A stretch of DNA of 64,000 bases, taken from Bradyrhizobium yuanmingense. Its GTDB lineage: Bacteria; Pseudomonadota; Alphaproteobacteria; Rhizobiales; Xanthobacteraceae. Each line of letters opens with the position of its first letter. Position 1 is the first letter of the stretch. Location: contig NZ_JARFML010000017.1 in the NCBI RefSeq assembly GCF_029167105.1, positions 62,001-126,000 on the forward strand. Reading direction: 5' to 3'. Of this stretch, positions 25,262-34,120 are shown one piece after another. A model generated the notes under the pieces. It was not told the DNA's origin. It was given only the letters and a program-made list of their open reading frames with translations, and made no database searches. The position numbers and the translations under genes are program-made.

Positions 25262-25486
25262 CTAGCCTCCGCGCGATTCGACCACCTTGCGGCAGGAATC
25301 GGACAACTTCGACTTGTTCTCGCGCAGGCAGGCGTTCATCTGCGGCGGCCTGCCGATATGCTCGGCGCAGAATTTGTTGGCGTCGCCGCGGCAGGCCATT
25401 TGCTCCTGGACGGATGGACCGGACTGCGCGGCAGCAGGCAGGGCGGCAGCTGCGAGCAGCAGCGCGGCAAGAACCGAAATCTTCAT
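25262..25486 (-). CDS. Small exported cysteine-containing protein
   Basis: The 74-residue product has a Sec signal (MKISVLAALLLAAAALPAAAQSG) and a mature domain of about 50 residues with four cysteines (MACRGDANKFCAEHIGR and CLRENKSKLSDSC), the pattern of cysteine-rich repeat proteins related to GLG1 repeats that occur in rhizobia. Two disulfides in the periplasm are likely. Function is unknown. GAGGTGCTC precedes the ATG. Confidence 0.8.
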   Translation of the reverse strand: MKISVLAALLLAAAALPAAAQSGPSVQEQMACRGDANKFCAEHIGRPPQMNACLRENKSKLSDSCRKVVESRGG

Positions 25487-25721
25487 AGAGCACCTCTTTG
25501 GAATTCTCGTTGGTCCCGACCGGGATCAATCGGGCCGGACCATTCCGCAAAGGCCGCGCGCCGGTCCATGCCATGTTCATGGCAGCGGCCAGTCCTCCCG
25601 TCCGCGGTACCCCCATCTTCATGGCATGTATCCGCGCGCCGACTTTTGTCATTCAGGCTGCACCTCGGCTGCGAGACCCGGTGATTGCGTCGGGATGCCG
25701 AACGGAACCAGGAGAGCAAAA

Positions 25722-26006
25722 ATGTCGAAGAGAGCTGGAGCGCTGGGCGCGGGGCTGACGGTCATGGTGCTGGCGGGCGCGGCGATGGTGTCGCTGGGCA
25801 CGAGCCCGGCGCAGGCCGTGGTTTATTGCAAGACCGTCGGCGTGCCGAAGGGCTGCGTGGTGCGGCCGACTGGGGCCGTGGTGGTGGGAGCGCCGGTCGC
25901 GCGGGCTGCCGTCGTGACCCCGGGTGTCGGCGCGCCCGGTGTCGGTGTGCGCGCCGGCACGCCGATGAATCGCGGCGGCCCGGTCAATCGCGTCGGCGTG
26001 CGCTGA
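25722..26006 (+). CDS. Small exported Val/Gly/Pro-rich protein, unknown function
   Basis: The 94-residue protein has a long signal (MSKRAGALGAGLTVMVLAGA to about residue 33, ending SPAQA). The mature part begins VVYCKTVGVPKGCVV with two cysteines, then low-complexity VVTPGVGAPGVGVRAGTP. GGAGAG sits 7 bases from the ATG. I recognise no domain. Confidence 0.75.
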   Translation: MSKRAGALGAGLTVMVLAGAAMVSLGTSPAQAVVYCKTVGVPKGCVVRPTGAVVVGAPVARAAVVTPGVGAPGVGVRAGTPMNRGGPVNRVGVR

Positions 26007-26050
26007 TATTTCCGCTTCATTGAATTGATACATCGCTTCGGGCCAAGGGG

Positions 26051-26080
26051 CCTGCGGACGAACCCCCCGTCCTCCGCAGG
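26051..26080. terminator. Hairpin between convergent genes
   Basis: CCTGCGGA (26051-26058) pairs with TCCGCAGG (26073-26080), followed by CAATTTTA on the plus strand. It lies 45 bases after the stop of the small exported protein gene. Confidence 0.6.
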
Positions 26081-26141
26081 CAATTTTACCCGGCCCGTCC
26101 CCTCTCTCCGTGCGCCCCACACGTTCGGGGAGGGGGCCCTT

Positions 26142-28088
26142 TCAGCCCGCGGCCATGTCGCTGTCGGGAAAACGTTGCGGCAATTTCAGCCGCACGCGCG
26201 TGCCGGAGGAATCGGACGTCAGGTCGAGCACCGCGCCGCAGCGCGCGGCGCGGCTTTTCATGTTGCGCAGGCCGCGCGCGGTCTGGCCGGCCCCCGCGGC
26301 CTCGCCATTGCCGGCCAGCGCAAAGCCGCCTCCGTCGTCAGTCACGCTGATCACGCCGTACGGCCCCTGGCCCGCGTCGAACGTGTCGATGGTCACCGCG
26401 ATGCGGCGGGCCTGCGCGTGCTTGACCGCATTGGTCACGGCTTCGTCGAGGATGCGCACGATCTGGATGACGTGCCATGGCCTGAGCTCGGGATGCAGCG
26501 GCAGGCCCTGCGGCGTCGCCACGCGCCAGTCGAGCGTGATGTCGTGCGGCCGCAATTGGGCCGTGGCGCGCTCGCGCCAGGAGCCGAGCGCCAGCATCAG
26601 GTCGCCGCCGATGTCGTCCATGGAATCGATGACGAGACGGAGATCCTTCAGCGCCGCGCGAGCGGCGTCCGTGATGCTCGCGCCCGCGCTGCCGCGCTCG
26701 GACAGCGCGACGATGCTCACGAGCTGGCCGCCGAGGCCGTCGTGCAGGTCTCGCATCAGGCGCGTGCGCTCGTTGGCGAGCGCCGCCGCGCGGGCGCGCT
26801 CCTCCTCGCGGGCAAAGCTCGCCTTCAGCCGCTCCTCGGCCTCCCGCACCCGCGTCACCAACTGGCCGGCGAAGCTGTCGACCTGGTTCAAGGCGCGGGC
26901 GAAGCGCCAGGTCAGCCCGGCGCCGATCGCGACCAGCATCGCCGAATAGGACAGGCGCGAGACGAAGATGCGATCGTTGCCCACGATATCGAGCACCGTA
27001 AGCATGTCCTGGACCCAACAGACCAGCACGATGGTCACCGCACAGCCGATCGTGAAGCTCGCTGCGTCCTGCCGTCGTACCACCGCGGTTGCGGTGACGC
27101 AGGCCATCAGGACCAGGCAGAGCCCGACGGTGGGAATGCCGAGCACCAGGAACAGGATGCGCGGCAGCGGCGGGCCCCCGATCAGCCCGACCACGAACAC
27201 GAGGACGCCGGGCACGAACAGCAGCGTGCCGTAGCGCGGCCAGCGCCAGCCGAAGAACAGTACGCCGAACACCACGATCAGCGCGCTCTCGATCGGTGCG
27301 GACGCGAGCAGCACCGCGGCAAGGCGCGAGACGGTGGCCGGCGGGGCCGGTGGCGGCGCGAACGCCTGTACCACACCGAGCATCATCGCGGCGGCCAGCA
27401 CGCCATAGACCGGCTCGTGGCGCCGCATCAGCCACATGATCGAAAGGATGACGGCCAGGATCGCCTGCCAGGCGGAGAACACCACAGGCAGCGTGACGAA
27501 CAGCAGCGTCCGAGTCTCATAGGCCGGGCGCAAGGCGGCATCCGGCCCGACATAGACGGTGTCGAGGAAGCCCTTGAGCGGGCCCCACACGAACAGCTGC
27601 ACCGTGATCTCGTTGGCGCCCTCGCGCAGCAGCGACGCCGGGATGACCGCGATCTGCGGCGTGTTGCGGTCGGGCCGGTTGGCGTTGGCATCGCGCCGGG
27701 AGTCGAGCACGACGACGCCGTTGACGGCGACCTCCACCGCGTTGCTGAAGCGCGGCAGGTACACCGACCAACCCGAGGCCGCATCGCCGCTCCGGAATGT
27801 GAAGGTGGCGGTGTAGATTGGCGGGTCGGCCAGTGAATAGCGTGACGAGGTGAAATGCGGCAGCGTCACGGGGCGCGTCCAACCGTCCTCCCGCGCGGAG
27901 AAATCGCTCACAGCGTAGTCTTCGGGATCGTTCGGCTGCAGCAGCCGAATCCCCAGGATCGTGACGATCACGATCAGGGCCTGGAGCAGCAGATAGGGCA
28001 CGAGGCGCGAGGCGATCAGCCGGCGCCGCGGGCGTGTCGGTGCCTTCGCGGGTGCCTTCGCAGATGCTTTGGCCGCGATCTCGCTCAC
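26142..28088 (-). CDS. NarL-type sensor histidine kinase with exported jelly-roll-like domain and seven-helix-type membrane region
   Basis: The 648-residue protein from the GTG at 28088 (VSEIAAKASAKAP) has a TM near residue 27-50, a beta-rich extracytoplasmic region to about 220 resembling 7TMR-DISM sensor domains (SVYLPRFSNAVEVAVNGVVV), seven or so TM helices to about 430, a coiled coil, and a HisKA_3 domain with RLMRDLHDGLGGQLV (phospho-His), then a HATPase domain (EAVTNAVKHAQ, GGGFAL). The GTG overlaps the TGA of the response-regulator gene by four bases, so the pair is translationally coupled. Ligand is unknown. Confidence 0.9.
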   Translation of the reverse strand: MSEIAAKASAKAPAKAPTRPRRRLIASRLVPYLLLQALIVIVTILGIRLLQPNDPEDYAVSDFSAREDGWTRPVTLPHFTSSRYSLADPPIYTATFTFRSGDAASGWSVYLPRFSNAVEVAVNGVVVLDSRRDANANRPDRNTPQIAVIPASLLREGANEITVQLFVWGPLKGFLDTVYVGPDAALRPAYETRTLLFVTLPVVFSAWQAILAVILSIMWLMRRHEPVYGVLAAAMMLGVVQAFAPPPAPPATVSRLAAVLLASAPIESALIVVFGVLFFGWRWPRYGTLLFVPGVLVFVVGLIGGPPLPRILFLVLGIPTVGLCLVLMACVTATAVVRRQDAASFTIGCAVTIVLVCWVQDMLTVLDIVGNDRIFVSRLSYSAMLVAIGAGLTWRFARALNQVDSFAGQLVTRVREAEERLKASFAREEERARAAALANERTRLMRDLHDGLGGQLVSIVALSERGSAGASITDAARAALKDLRLVIDSMDDIGGDLMLALGSWRERATAQLRPHDITLDWRVATPQGLPLHPELRPWHVIQIVRILDEAVTNAVKHAQARRIAVTIDTFDAGQGPYGVISVTDDGGGFALAGNGEAAGAGQTARGLRNMKSRAARCGAVLDLTSDSSGTRVRLKLPQRFPDSDMAAG

Positions 28089-28774
28089 AGCTTGATCAGG
28101 CCCTGCTGCACCGCCTCGAACACCGCCTCGCTGCGCGTATGCACCTCGAGCTTGCGATAGATGTTCTTGATATGGCCGGGCACGGTCTGCTTGGACAGGC
28201 CGAGATGGCTCGCGATCTCGGCATAGCTGAAGCCTTTGGCGATGCCCCACAGGATATCGATCTCGCGCGGGGTGAGCCTTGCCGTGTTGAGCGCGGGGCC
28301 GGGCGGCGGCTCCGCCGAATTCTGTGCGGCACCTTGCGTCCTGCGCACGATGAAGCGGGCGATCGAGGCCGAGATCGGCGAATGTCCCGCGACCAGATCG
28401 CGCACCGTGGTGGCGATATCGGTGGGGAAGGCGTCCTTGAGCAGGTAGCCGGTGGCGCCGACCGTGATCGCGGAAATCACGCTCTCCTCGTCGCCGAGCG
28501 CGGAGATCACCATGATCTCGGTGTCGGGGAAGCGCTGCCGCATCTCGCGGATCAGCTCGACGCCGTGGCCGTCGGGCAGCCGCAGGTCGGTCAGCAGCAC
28601 GCGCGGCGCGCCGGCGGCGAGGGCCTGCCGCGCCTCTGCGAGCGTACCTGCACTGCGCACCTCGTAACCGGCCTTGGCCAGCGCATCCTGCAGCCGCCAG
28701 CAAGTCGGCGCGTCGTCCTCGACGAGGAGGATGGTGATGGTGTCACCCGTCTCGCCCTGTTCGGTCATGATCAT
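28085..28774 (-). CDS. LuxR/NarL-family response regulator
   Basis: The 229-residue regulator has an N-terminal receiver (ILLVEDDAPT; acceptor Asp in LLTDLRLPDGHG; Lys in YLLKDA) and a C-terminal LuxR helix-turn-helix (LTPREIDILWGIAKGFSYAEIASHLGLSKQTV partly shown as TPREIDIL...KGFSYAEIA). It is encoded just before, and overlaps, its NarL-type kinase. Two ATGs two codons apart (28774, 28768) both work as starts. Immediately upstream is a small CCCAT-AATC-ATGGG inverted repeat at 28841-28854 that could be its own site. Confidence 0.95.
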   Translation of the reverse strand: MIMTEQGETGDTITILLVEDDAPTCWRLQDALAKAGYEVRSAGTLAEARQALAAGAPRVLLTDLRLPDGHGVELIREMRQRFPDTEIMVISALGDEESVISAITVGATGYLLKDAFPTDIATTVRDLVAGHSPISASIARFIVRRTQGAAQNSAEPPPGPALNTARLTPREIDILWGIAKGFSYAEIASHLGLSKQTVPGHIKNIYRKLEVHTRSEAVFEAVQQGLIKL

Positions 28775-28923
28775 CGTCCCGCGACCCGCGTGTCCCCCGC
28801 GGCGCGAAGCAAGTCTAACCGCAGCCCGAAGGCCGTGACACCCATAATCATGGGGGCGGGAAAGTCACGGGACTGCCATGTGCCGGCCTGACGTGTCAGG
28901 CGACGGGCCGCCGCCAATCTGGC

Positions 28924-29178
28924 TTACGAAAGATCAACCCGCGGCGGCGGATACCGCCGCGCCAGGACTGACAGCGACAGCGGCCGTTCGTCTTCCGGCA
29001 GTTCCAGATACGCCAGCACGAGCGGCCGCTTCCAATCGCCGACGCCGAAATCCATCGCGGTCCATTTCTGCGGCTCGGGCCCTTCGAGCCCCCGGACCCA
29101 GACGAAATAGCGGGGGAGGTCGTCGGCGTTCGTCGTGCGTCTCCTGGCCATCGAAGCGGTCCGCTGCATCACCATCAT
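28924..29178 (-). CDS. Conserved-looking 84-residue protein, unknown function
   Basis: The product (RRRTTNADDLPRYFVWVRG, then MDFGVGDWKRPLVLAYLELP and LSLSVLARRYPPPRVDLS) is soluble, aromatic-rich and lacks cysteine. Several Met codons near the start (29178, 29172, 29151) make the exact start uncertain. I recognise no domain. It is unlinked in function to its neighbours as far as can be seen. Confidence 0.6.
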   Translation of the reverse strand: MMVMQRTASMARRRTTNADDLPRYFVWVRGLEGPEPQKWTAMDFGVGDWKRPLVLAYLELPEDERPLSLSVLARRYPPPRVDLS

Positions 29179-29272
29179 GCCGCACGATATAGGAGATAGC
29201 CTGGCGAAGTCGAACGCTCCTTTGGGGGGCTTGCCGGGGCCAGGGGCGCAATCGCCGTCATTGCCGGAGCGG

Positions 29273-30148
29273 CTATGCGCCGCGCGATTCCAACCGTTCG
29301 AGAAATGATCGCATCAGCGAAACAACCTCATCGAGGTTGGTTTCGAGCAGCCAATGGCCGCCATCCAGGAGATGCAGTTCGGCATCCGGCAGGTCGCGGA
29401 GATAGGCTCGCCCTGACTCCTCGGGCATGTAATGGTCCTGCGGCCCCCACAGGATCAATGTCGGCGGCTTGTGCTGCTGAAGATATCGGCGGTGCTCGGG
29501 AAACCATTGGCGGTTCGCCTTGAGGCCAAACAGAACGTCTGCGGCGGCGTCCTTCCGCTGCTCGGTCATCAGCGACCAGTGCAATCGCCAAAGGTCCGGC
29601 GCGATGAGTCGAGCTAGGTCCGCACGCACGTCGTTCAGGAATTCGTCGCGGAAATTCTCTTCAGTGATAGCTTCCCTCATCGCCGCACGCATCTCCTGAT
29701 CGGGCAGTGACCAGGACTTCTCGATGTCGGCGTATGCCGGGCCAAGCGCATCTTCGTAAGGTATGTCGCCGTTTTGAATGATCTGGGCCACCACCCTCTC
29801 AGGCCGCATGATCGCCAGCCTGGCTCCGATCGGTGAGCCGAAATCATGAAGGTAGATCACGAAGCGTTCGATTTTCAGCTGCCGCACGAACTGATCGAGC
29901 CACACGGCATAGCCGTCGAAGCTATAATCGAAGTCATCAGGTGTCCCGCTATAGCCGAACCCGGGATAGTCGGGAGCAATCAGCCGCCATTTATCGGCCA
30001 GTCGCGGCATCAGATTGCGGAATTCGTAGGATGAACAGGGATAGCCGTGCGGCAGGAGAACGACGGGCGCGCGTTCAGGACCGGCTTCTCGGTAGAAGGT
30101 ATCCACGGATCCGATCCGCACCCTGCAATGTCTGACGCGTGTGTCCAT
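29273..30148 (-). CDS. Alpha/beta hydrolase, epoxide hydrolase/dehalogenase-like
   Basis: The 291-residue protein starts MDTRVRHCRVRIGSVDTFYRE at 30148 behind AGGAAG. It has the HGYP oxyanion motif, the nucleophile elbow YLHDFGSPIG with Asp, WGPQDHYMPEE with a probable acid residue, and the late catalytic His in DGGHWLLE. The Asp nucleophile points to epoxide hydrolase or haloalkane dehalogenase chemistry. No signal peptide, so cytoplasmic. It is divergent from the VOC-family gene. Its base composition seems a little less GC-rich than the neighbours. Confidence 0.85.
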   Translation of the reverse strand: MDTRVRHCRVRIGSVDTFYREAGPERAPVVLLPHGYPCSSYEFRNLMPRLADKWRLIAPDYPGFGYSGTPDDFDYSFDGYAVWLDQFVRQLKIERFVIYLHDFGSPIGARLAIMRPERVVAQIIQNGDIPYEDALGPAYADIEKSWSLPDQEMRAAMREAITEENFRDEFLNDVRADLARLIAPDLWRLHWSLMTEQRKDAAADVLFGLKANRQWFPEHRRYLQQHKPPTLILWGPQDHYMPEESGRAYLRDLPDAELHLLDGGHWLLETNLDEVVSLMRSFLERLESRGA

Positions 30149-30289
30149 GTCTTGCTTCCTCCGTAGATAAAGCAACTTCCGGGGCGGGGTTCCCGGCATC
30201 TGCGTCGTGGTGGGTAGAACCGCAGGCGGCTCTGCGGAACAACGACCGGAAGCTCACCGTTACGAAGCAGCATCGGAACGGAGGTCGTC

Positions 30290-30667
30290 GTGATCCACCA
30301 TGTCTCGGTCGGCACGAATGATGTTCAGCGTGCGAAGCGCTTCTACGATGCGGTCTTGCCGGTCGTCGGGATCACGCCGATGGCCGAGGGCGAGGGTGGA
30401 CTGGGCTACGGAAGCGGGACGTTTCACTTCAGCGTTCAAGTTCCAATCGATGGAAAACCCGCGACCGTGGGTAACGGCAGCCACATCGCCTTTGCCGTCG
30501 AGAACCGCTCGATGGTCGATCGCTTCTACGCAGCAGCACTAGAGCATGGTGGCAGCGACGCTGGCGCTCCCGGGCTGCGGCCGAGTTACGACCTGAACTA
30601 TTATGGGGCGTTTGTCCGCGATCCAGACGGTCACAAGATCGAGGCCGTGACCTACTCGGCACAATAG
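30290..30667 (+). CDS. VOC-family (glyoxalase/bleomycin resistance fold) protein
   Basis: The 125-residue product begins with GTG at 30290, preceded by GGAGG at ideal distance (MIHHVSVGTNDVQRAKRFYD). It has the paired beta-alpha-beta-beta-beta units of the VOC fold, with probable metal ligands in the first strand His, and at the C-terminus FVRDPDGHKIEAV. Such proteins include glyoxalase I and dioxygenases; the substrate is unknown. It is followed 19 bases later by the arginase-family gene, so both are likely co-transcribed. Confidence 0.85.
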   Translation: MIHHVSVGTNDVQRAKRFYDAVLPVVGITPMAEGEGGLGYGSGTFHFSVQVPIDGKPATVGNGSHIAFAVENRSMVDRFYAAALEHGGSDAGAPGLRPSYDLNYYGAFVRDPDGHKIEAVTYSAQ

Positions 30668-30686
30668 TCGCGAGCGGGGAGGCGCC

Positions 30687-31571
30687 ATGCCGACCATGCC
30701 CTATGCAATTATCGAAGCTCCTTCGACGCTCGGCCTTGCGACTGACGGCGTGGAGCGCTTGCCCGAACAGCTGCTGAAGCTTGGTCTTGCGGAGCGCATC
30801 GGCGCGCGCCGCGCCGGGCGGCTGGTGGCGCCTTCGAAAGATCCGACGCCGGATCCCGAGACCGGCATCTTGAACGCCGGCGCAATAGCGGCGTGGTCGC
30901 CCCAGCTCGCCGACGCGGTTGACGCGGTGCTCGTCGCGGGCGAGTTTCCGCTCGTGCTGGGCGGCGATTGCACGATCGTGCTGGGCTCGATGCTCGCGTT
31001 TCGACGGCGCGGCCGCTACGGCCTGTTGTTCATCGACGGCCACGCCGATTTTTTCCAGCCCGAGGCGGAGCCCAATGGTGAGGGCGCCTCGATGGACCTG
31101 GCCTTCGTTTCCGGCTACGGCCCCTCCCTCCTGGCCGACATCGAAGGACGTGGTCCTCTGGTCCGCCCTGAAGACATTGTGGCGTTTGGATATCGCGATC
31201 ACCAGGATCAGGCGGAATATGGAAGCCAGCCGCTTCCCGAAAAGCTCAAGGTGCTTGACCTTCCCGCCGTGCGGGCGCGTGGCATCGAGGCTGCTGCGCG
31301 CGAAGCGGTCGATCACCTGACGCGAGCCGAACTGGACGGCTTCTTCATCCATCTCGACGCAGATTGTCTCGACGATGCCATCATGCCGGCTGTCGATTTT
31401 CGCGTAGCCGGTGGGCTGTCGTGGGACGAGCTGGCGACCGTGCTCCGGGCTGGCTTGGCCAGTGGCAAGGCAGTCGGCCTCGAGATCACCATCTACAATC
31501 CGGGCCTGGACGAAGACGGTAGCGCCGGGCGCGGCCTGGCCGATGTGCTCGCAGCAACGCTCGGGTCGTAG
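30687..31571 (+). CDS. Arginase/agmatinase (ureohydrolase) family protein
   Basis: The 294-residue protein has the manganese-binding motifs of ureohydrolases: GGDCTIVLGS, DGHADFF and HLDADCLDD. The family hydrolyses arginine, agmatine, guanidinobutyrate or formiminoglutamate. In GGDCT the usual ureohydrolase GGDHS has His replaced by Cys, and DCLDD replaces DxDxxDP, so metal binding and activity may differ. It follows the VOC gene. Proven activity cannot be inferred. Confidence 0.85.
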   Translation: MPTMPYAIIEAPSTLGLATDGVERLPEQLLKLGLAERIGARRAGRLVAPSKDPTPDPETGILNAGAIAAWSPQLADAVDAVLVAGEFPLVLGGDCTIVLGSMLAFRRRGRYGLLFIDGHADFFQPEAEPNGEGASMDLAFVSGYGPSLLADIEGRGPLVRPEDIVAFGYRDHQDQAEYGSQPLPEKLKVLDLPAVRARGIEAAAREAVDHLTRAELDGFFIHLDADCLDDAIMPAVDFRVAGGLSWDELATVLRAGLASGKAVGLEITIYNPGLDEDGSAGRGLADVLAATLGS

Positions 31572-31618
31572 TTCGAGTTTGCTGAACCAGTCCGACTTCG
31601 CCAAGAGGCTTCGACGGA

Positions 31619-31669
31619 CACGCTTCGCCCTTCGAGCCCCGTCACGCGAAGCCCGAAGGGCGAAGCGTG
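31619..31669. repeat. Inverted repeat adjoining the tRNA 3' end
   Basis: CACGCTTCGCCCTTCG (31619-31634) is the exact reverse complement of CGAAGGGCGAAGCGTG (31654-31669). It abuts the CCA end of tRNA-Leu and lies 48 bases after the arginase-family stop, so it can act as a transcription end for either gene. The sequence is of an intergenic repeat type. Confidence 0.75.
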
Positions 31670-31752
31670 GTGCCCCTGGCCGGAATCGAACCAGCACTCC
31701 TTGCGGAACTCGATTTTGAGTCGAGCGCGTCTACCAGTTCCGCCACAGGGGC
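31668..31752 (-). tRNA. tRNA-Leu (anticodon CAA)
   Basis: The minus strand folds into an 85-base class II tRNA: acceptor stem GCCCCTG pairing with CAGGGGC, D arm with CTGGTAGACGCG, anticodon stem CTCGA/TCGAG around loop CTCAAAA (anticodon CAA), long variable arm, T arm GGTTCGATTCC, and encoded CCA end. It reads UUG leucine codons. Confidence 0.97.
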
Positions 31753-31909
31753 CCTCGGTCGGCCCCATAGGCGGCGTCGCGAAGCCGGCGGACTATAGCC
31801 ATGGACGGGACGGGGTCAACCCGCGCCAAAGTGATCCCGGCCGTTCTCGACAGCCGCATGGGCCGGAGCTAGAGGCTTAGGGCGCGCGAGAGATACGAAA
31901 GAGGCTGCC

Positions 31910-32449
31910 GTGACCACCCAGAGTGCCGCCATACCTGCGTTCAAGCCGGGCGCCACGAGCCCCGCGCTGACCGCCGCGGCCTTGGTCACGCTGATCGGCG
32001 CAGCCACGATTGCGGGCGCCTGGTTCTTCCAGCTCGTCCTGGAGATCCTGCCCTGCCCATTGTGCCTGGAGCAGCGCTACGCCTATTACCTAGCGATACC
32101 GCTCGGTGTGCTGACGGCGCTGGCGGCGCGAAGCGGCGCGCCGCGGCCGCTGCTGCTGGCGGGGCTGGCGATCCTCACCCTGTCGACGCTCGCCAATGCC
32201 GGTCTCGGCGCCTACCATTCCGGGGTCGAATGGGGGTTCTGGAAGGGGCCGACCGATTGCTCCGGTCCGGTCGTCAATCTCGGCAGCGCCGCCGATCTCT
32301 TGTCGAAGCTCGACACCGTGAAGGTGGTGCGCTGCGACGAGGTGCAATGGCGCTTCCTGGGCCTCTCGCTCGCCGGCTACAACGTGCTGATCTCGCTCGT
32401 GATGGCCGCGATCGCCGCGTGGGGATTCGTGCGGACGGCGAAGCGCTAA
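31910..32449 (+). CDS. dsbB: Disulfide bond formation protein B
   Basis: The 179-residue membrane protein has four TM segments and the two DsbB cysteine pairs: CPLC in EILPCPLCLEQRYAYY near residue 48, and a second pair in TDCSGP and RCDEVQW. DsbB reoxidises DsbA by passing electrons to quinone. The start is GTG at 31910 with GAAAGAGG upstream; the longer N-terminus before TM1 is common in rhizobial members. No dsbA is adjacent, but a DsbA-like gene lies at 37.5 kb. Confidence 0.88.
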   Translation: MTTQSAAIPAFKPGATSPALTAAALVTLIGAATIAGAWFFQLVLEILPCPLCLEQRYAYYLAIPLGVLTALAARSGAPRPLLLAGLAILTLSTLANAGLGAYHSGVEWGFWKGPTDCSGPVVNLGSAADLLSKLDTVKVVRCDEVQWRFLGLSLAGYNVLISLVMAAIAAWGFVRTAKR

Positions 32450-32452
32450 AGC

Positions 32453-33538
32453 TCAATCATCCACGTCGTCCTGCGTGCGCCCGAACAGGTGCACGATGCC
32501 CGGCGTTGCGATCGTCACGAAGACGAAACGCGACAGGTGGTGGGCGCCGACGAAGATCGGGTCGATGTGCAGCGTCAAGGCCAGCGCCAGCATCGCGTCC
32601 ATCGCGCCCGGCGCGAAGGCGACGACGACGTCGGAGAATTTCACCTCCGTGGTCAGCGCCACGATGCCGACGAAGATGGCGGAGACGGCGATGGCCACGG
32701 AAAACGAGCCCAGCGCCGCACGGAGGTGGCCGACGAGCGTCTTGACCTGCATTCGCGCGAAACGGCTGCCGATCAGTGCGCCGATCCCGATCAGCGCAAC
32801 GCCACGCACCCAGTCCGGCAGGCCGCCCTCGACCCATCCGGCACCATGCAGCACGCTGGAGGCGATCATCGCGCCGAACATCCAGCTCGCGGGAAACTTG
32901 ATCAGCCGCAACACGAGCGCAGCGGCCAGCGACGCCGCGGCCAGCTCGAGCAGGTCGAGCGGCGAGGCGATGGTCGTCGTCAGCGACGGTGCAGCGGAGG
33001 GCGTGACGCCTGCGATCGCCAGCACCATCGGCAGCGCGGCGGTCAGGATGATGACGCGCATGGTCTGCACCACCGCAATGCCCGGCAGGTCGGCGCCGCG
33101 CTCGACCGCCAGGATCGTGATCTGCGACAGCGCGCCGGGACTGCCGGCCAGGAAAGCCGAGGTGCGGTCCCAGCCATGGATGCGCCGGAGGTAATAGCTC
33201 GACCCGAACGTGGAGCAGAACGTGGCGAGCGCAAGCAGGCCGATGGTGACCGGGTAGGCGCTGACCTGCTGAAGCAAATGGCGCGAGACGACCGAGCCCA
33301 GCGAGATGCCGAGCAGCACCAGCACGGTCTGGGTCAGGATCGGCGGCAAGGTCAGCTGACGGCCGGCGATCGCGGCGATCCCGACCGCGATCATCGAGCC
33401 GGAGATCAGCCCGCCGGGAAGGCCGGCGAGCAGAAACACAAGGCCGCCGGCGGTGCCGATGACGAGCGTCTCCACCGTGCTCAGGATCGTGGCACGGCTC
33501 GGCCATTCGAACGACAGGGAGGCGGTGATGTGCTTCAC
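32453..33538 (-). CDS. AbrB-family (ammonia monooxygenase-like) membrane protein
   Basis: The 361-residue protein has about ten TM helices arranged in two similar halves, with LVFLLAGLPGGLISGSM in the first and SWMFGAMIASSVLHGAG in the second, the duplicated glycine-rich pattern of the AbrB/PF05145 family. Function of the family is not settled; it is unrelated to the Bacillus regulator AbrB. The start is GTG at 33538. It converges with dsbB, 3 bases apart. Confidence 0.85.
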   Translation of the reverse strand: MKHITASLSFEWPSRATILSTVETLVIGTAGGLVFLLAGLPGGLISGSMIAVGIAAIAGRQLTLPPILTQTVLVLLGISLGSVVSRHLLQQVSAYPVTIGLLALATFCSTFGSSYYLRRIHGWDRTSAFLAGSPGALSQITILAVERGADLPGIAVVQTMRVIILTAALPMVLAIAGVTPSAAPSLTTTIASPLDLLELAAASLAAALVLRLIKFPASWMFGAMIASSVLHGAGWVEGGLPDWVRGVALIGIGALIGSRFARMQVKTLVGHLRAALGSFSVAIAVSAIFVGIVALTTEVKFSDVVVAFAPGAMDAMLALALTLHIDPIFVGAHHLSRFVFVTIATPGIVHLFGRTQDDVDD

Positions 33539-33638
33539 GCCGCCTTATCGCAAATCAGCGCGAGGCGCACAATTGCAGGCTCGTCATGCCGCAATGCGCG
33601 AGGCCTTCCGCGGAGGCTCGGAAGGAATCGTGACGGGC

Positions 33639-33920
33639 TTATTTCTTGTCGGCTGCGGGAGCGGCGGCTGCGCTGCCGGCCTTCGCCTCCTTTTTGCATT
33701 CGCGACGGAATTTCTTGCGCTCCTTCCCCTTCAATCCCTTGGCGTCCGCCTGCTTGGAGCATTCCAGCGATTCCGCCGATCGCTCCTTCATTGCCTTCTT
33801 GTCGTCAACAGTGGCGGCACTGTCGGTCTTGGCGGCCGGCGCGGCGGTCTGTGCGAAAGCGGTGCCGGTGACGAGCAGGGAGGCGAGAGCAACGGCGGCG
33901 AGGCGGGACGTGAAGGTCAT
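33639..33920 (-). CDS. PsiF-like small exported protein
   Basis: The 93-residue product has a Sec signal (MTFTSRLAAVALASLLVTGTAFAQ), an acidic/alanine linker, and a lysine-rich segment SLECSKQADAKGLKGKERKK followed by FRRECKKEA that matches the PsiF repeat. Only one repeat is seen where many members have two. It is periplasmic with one likely disulfide. Function of PsiF proteins is unknown, although the E. coli one is phosphate-starvation induced. The ATG at 33920 is favoured over a GTG three codons upstream. Confidence 0.8.
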   Translation of the reverse strand: MTFTSRLAAVALASLLVTGTAFAQTAAPAAKTDSAATVDDKKAMKERSAESLECSKQADAKGLKGKERKKFRRECKKEAKAGSAAAAPAADKK

Positions 33921-34120
33921 GTGGTGCACTCTGCTTGCGAGAATTGCGAAGGGCTGGAACGTTGGCTCGCGTTGCTGAACGCGACATGAATGAGTTGAGC
34001 GGCAGGATCACTATATTTTGCCGGCGCAACTCATCGCATCCTTGTCGCAAGCGGCCGGCACGCTAGGATAGCAATCCTCAATTCACTTCCGTCGGGGAAG
34101 ATCAAGCAGGAGACCCAGGG

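Noticed and set aside
26025..27836. Long plus-strand open frame over the sensor kinase
   Set aside because: Antisense shadow with low-complexity charged residues; the kinase is unambiguous.
31668..31752. tRNA-Leu as an integration site of a genomic island
   Set aside because: No integrase, no direct repeat of the tRNA 3' end and only housekeeping-type genes on either side.
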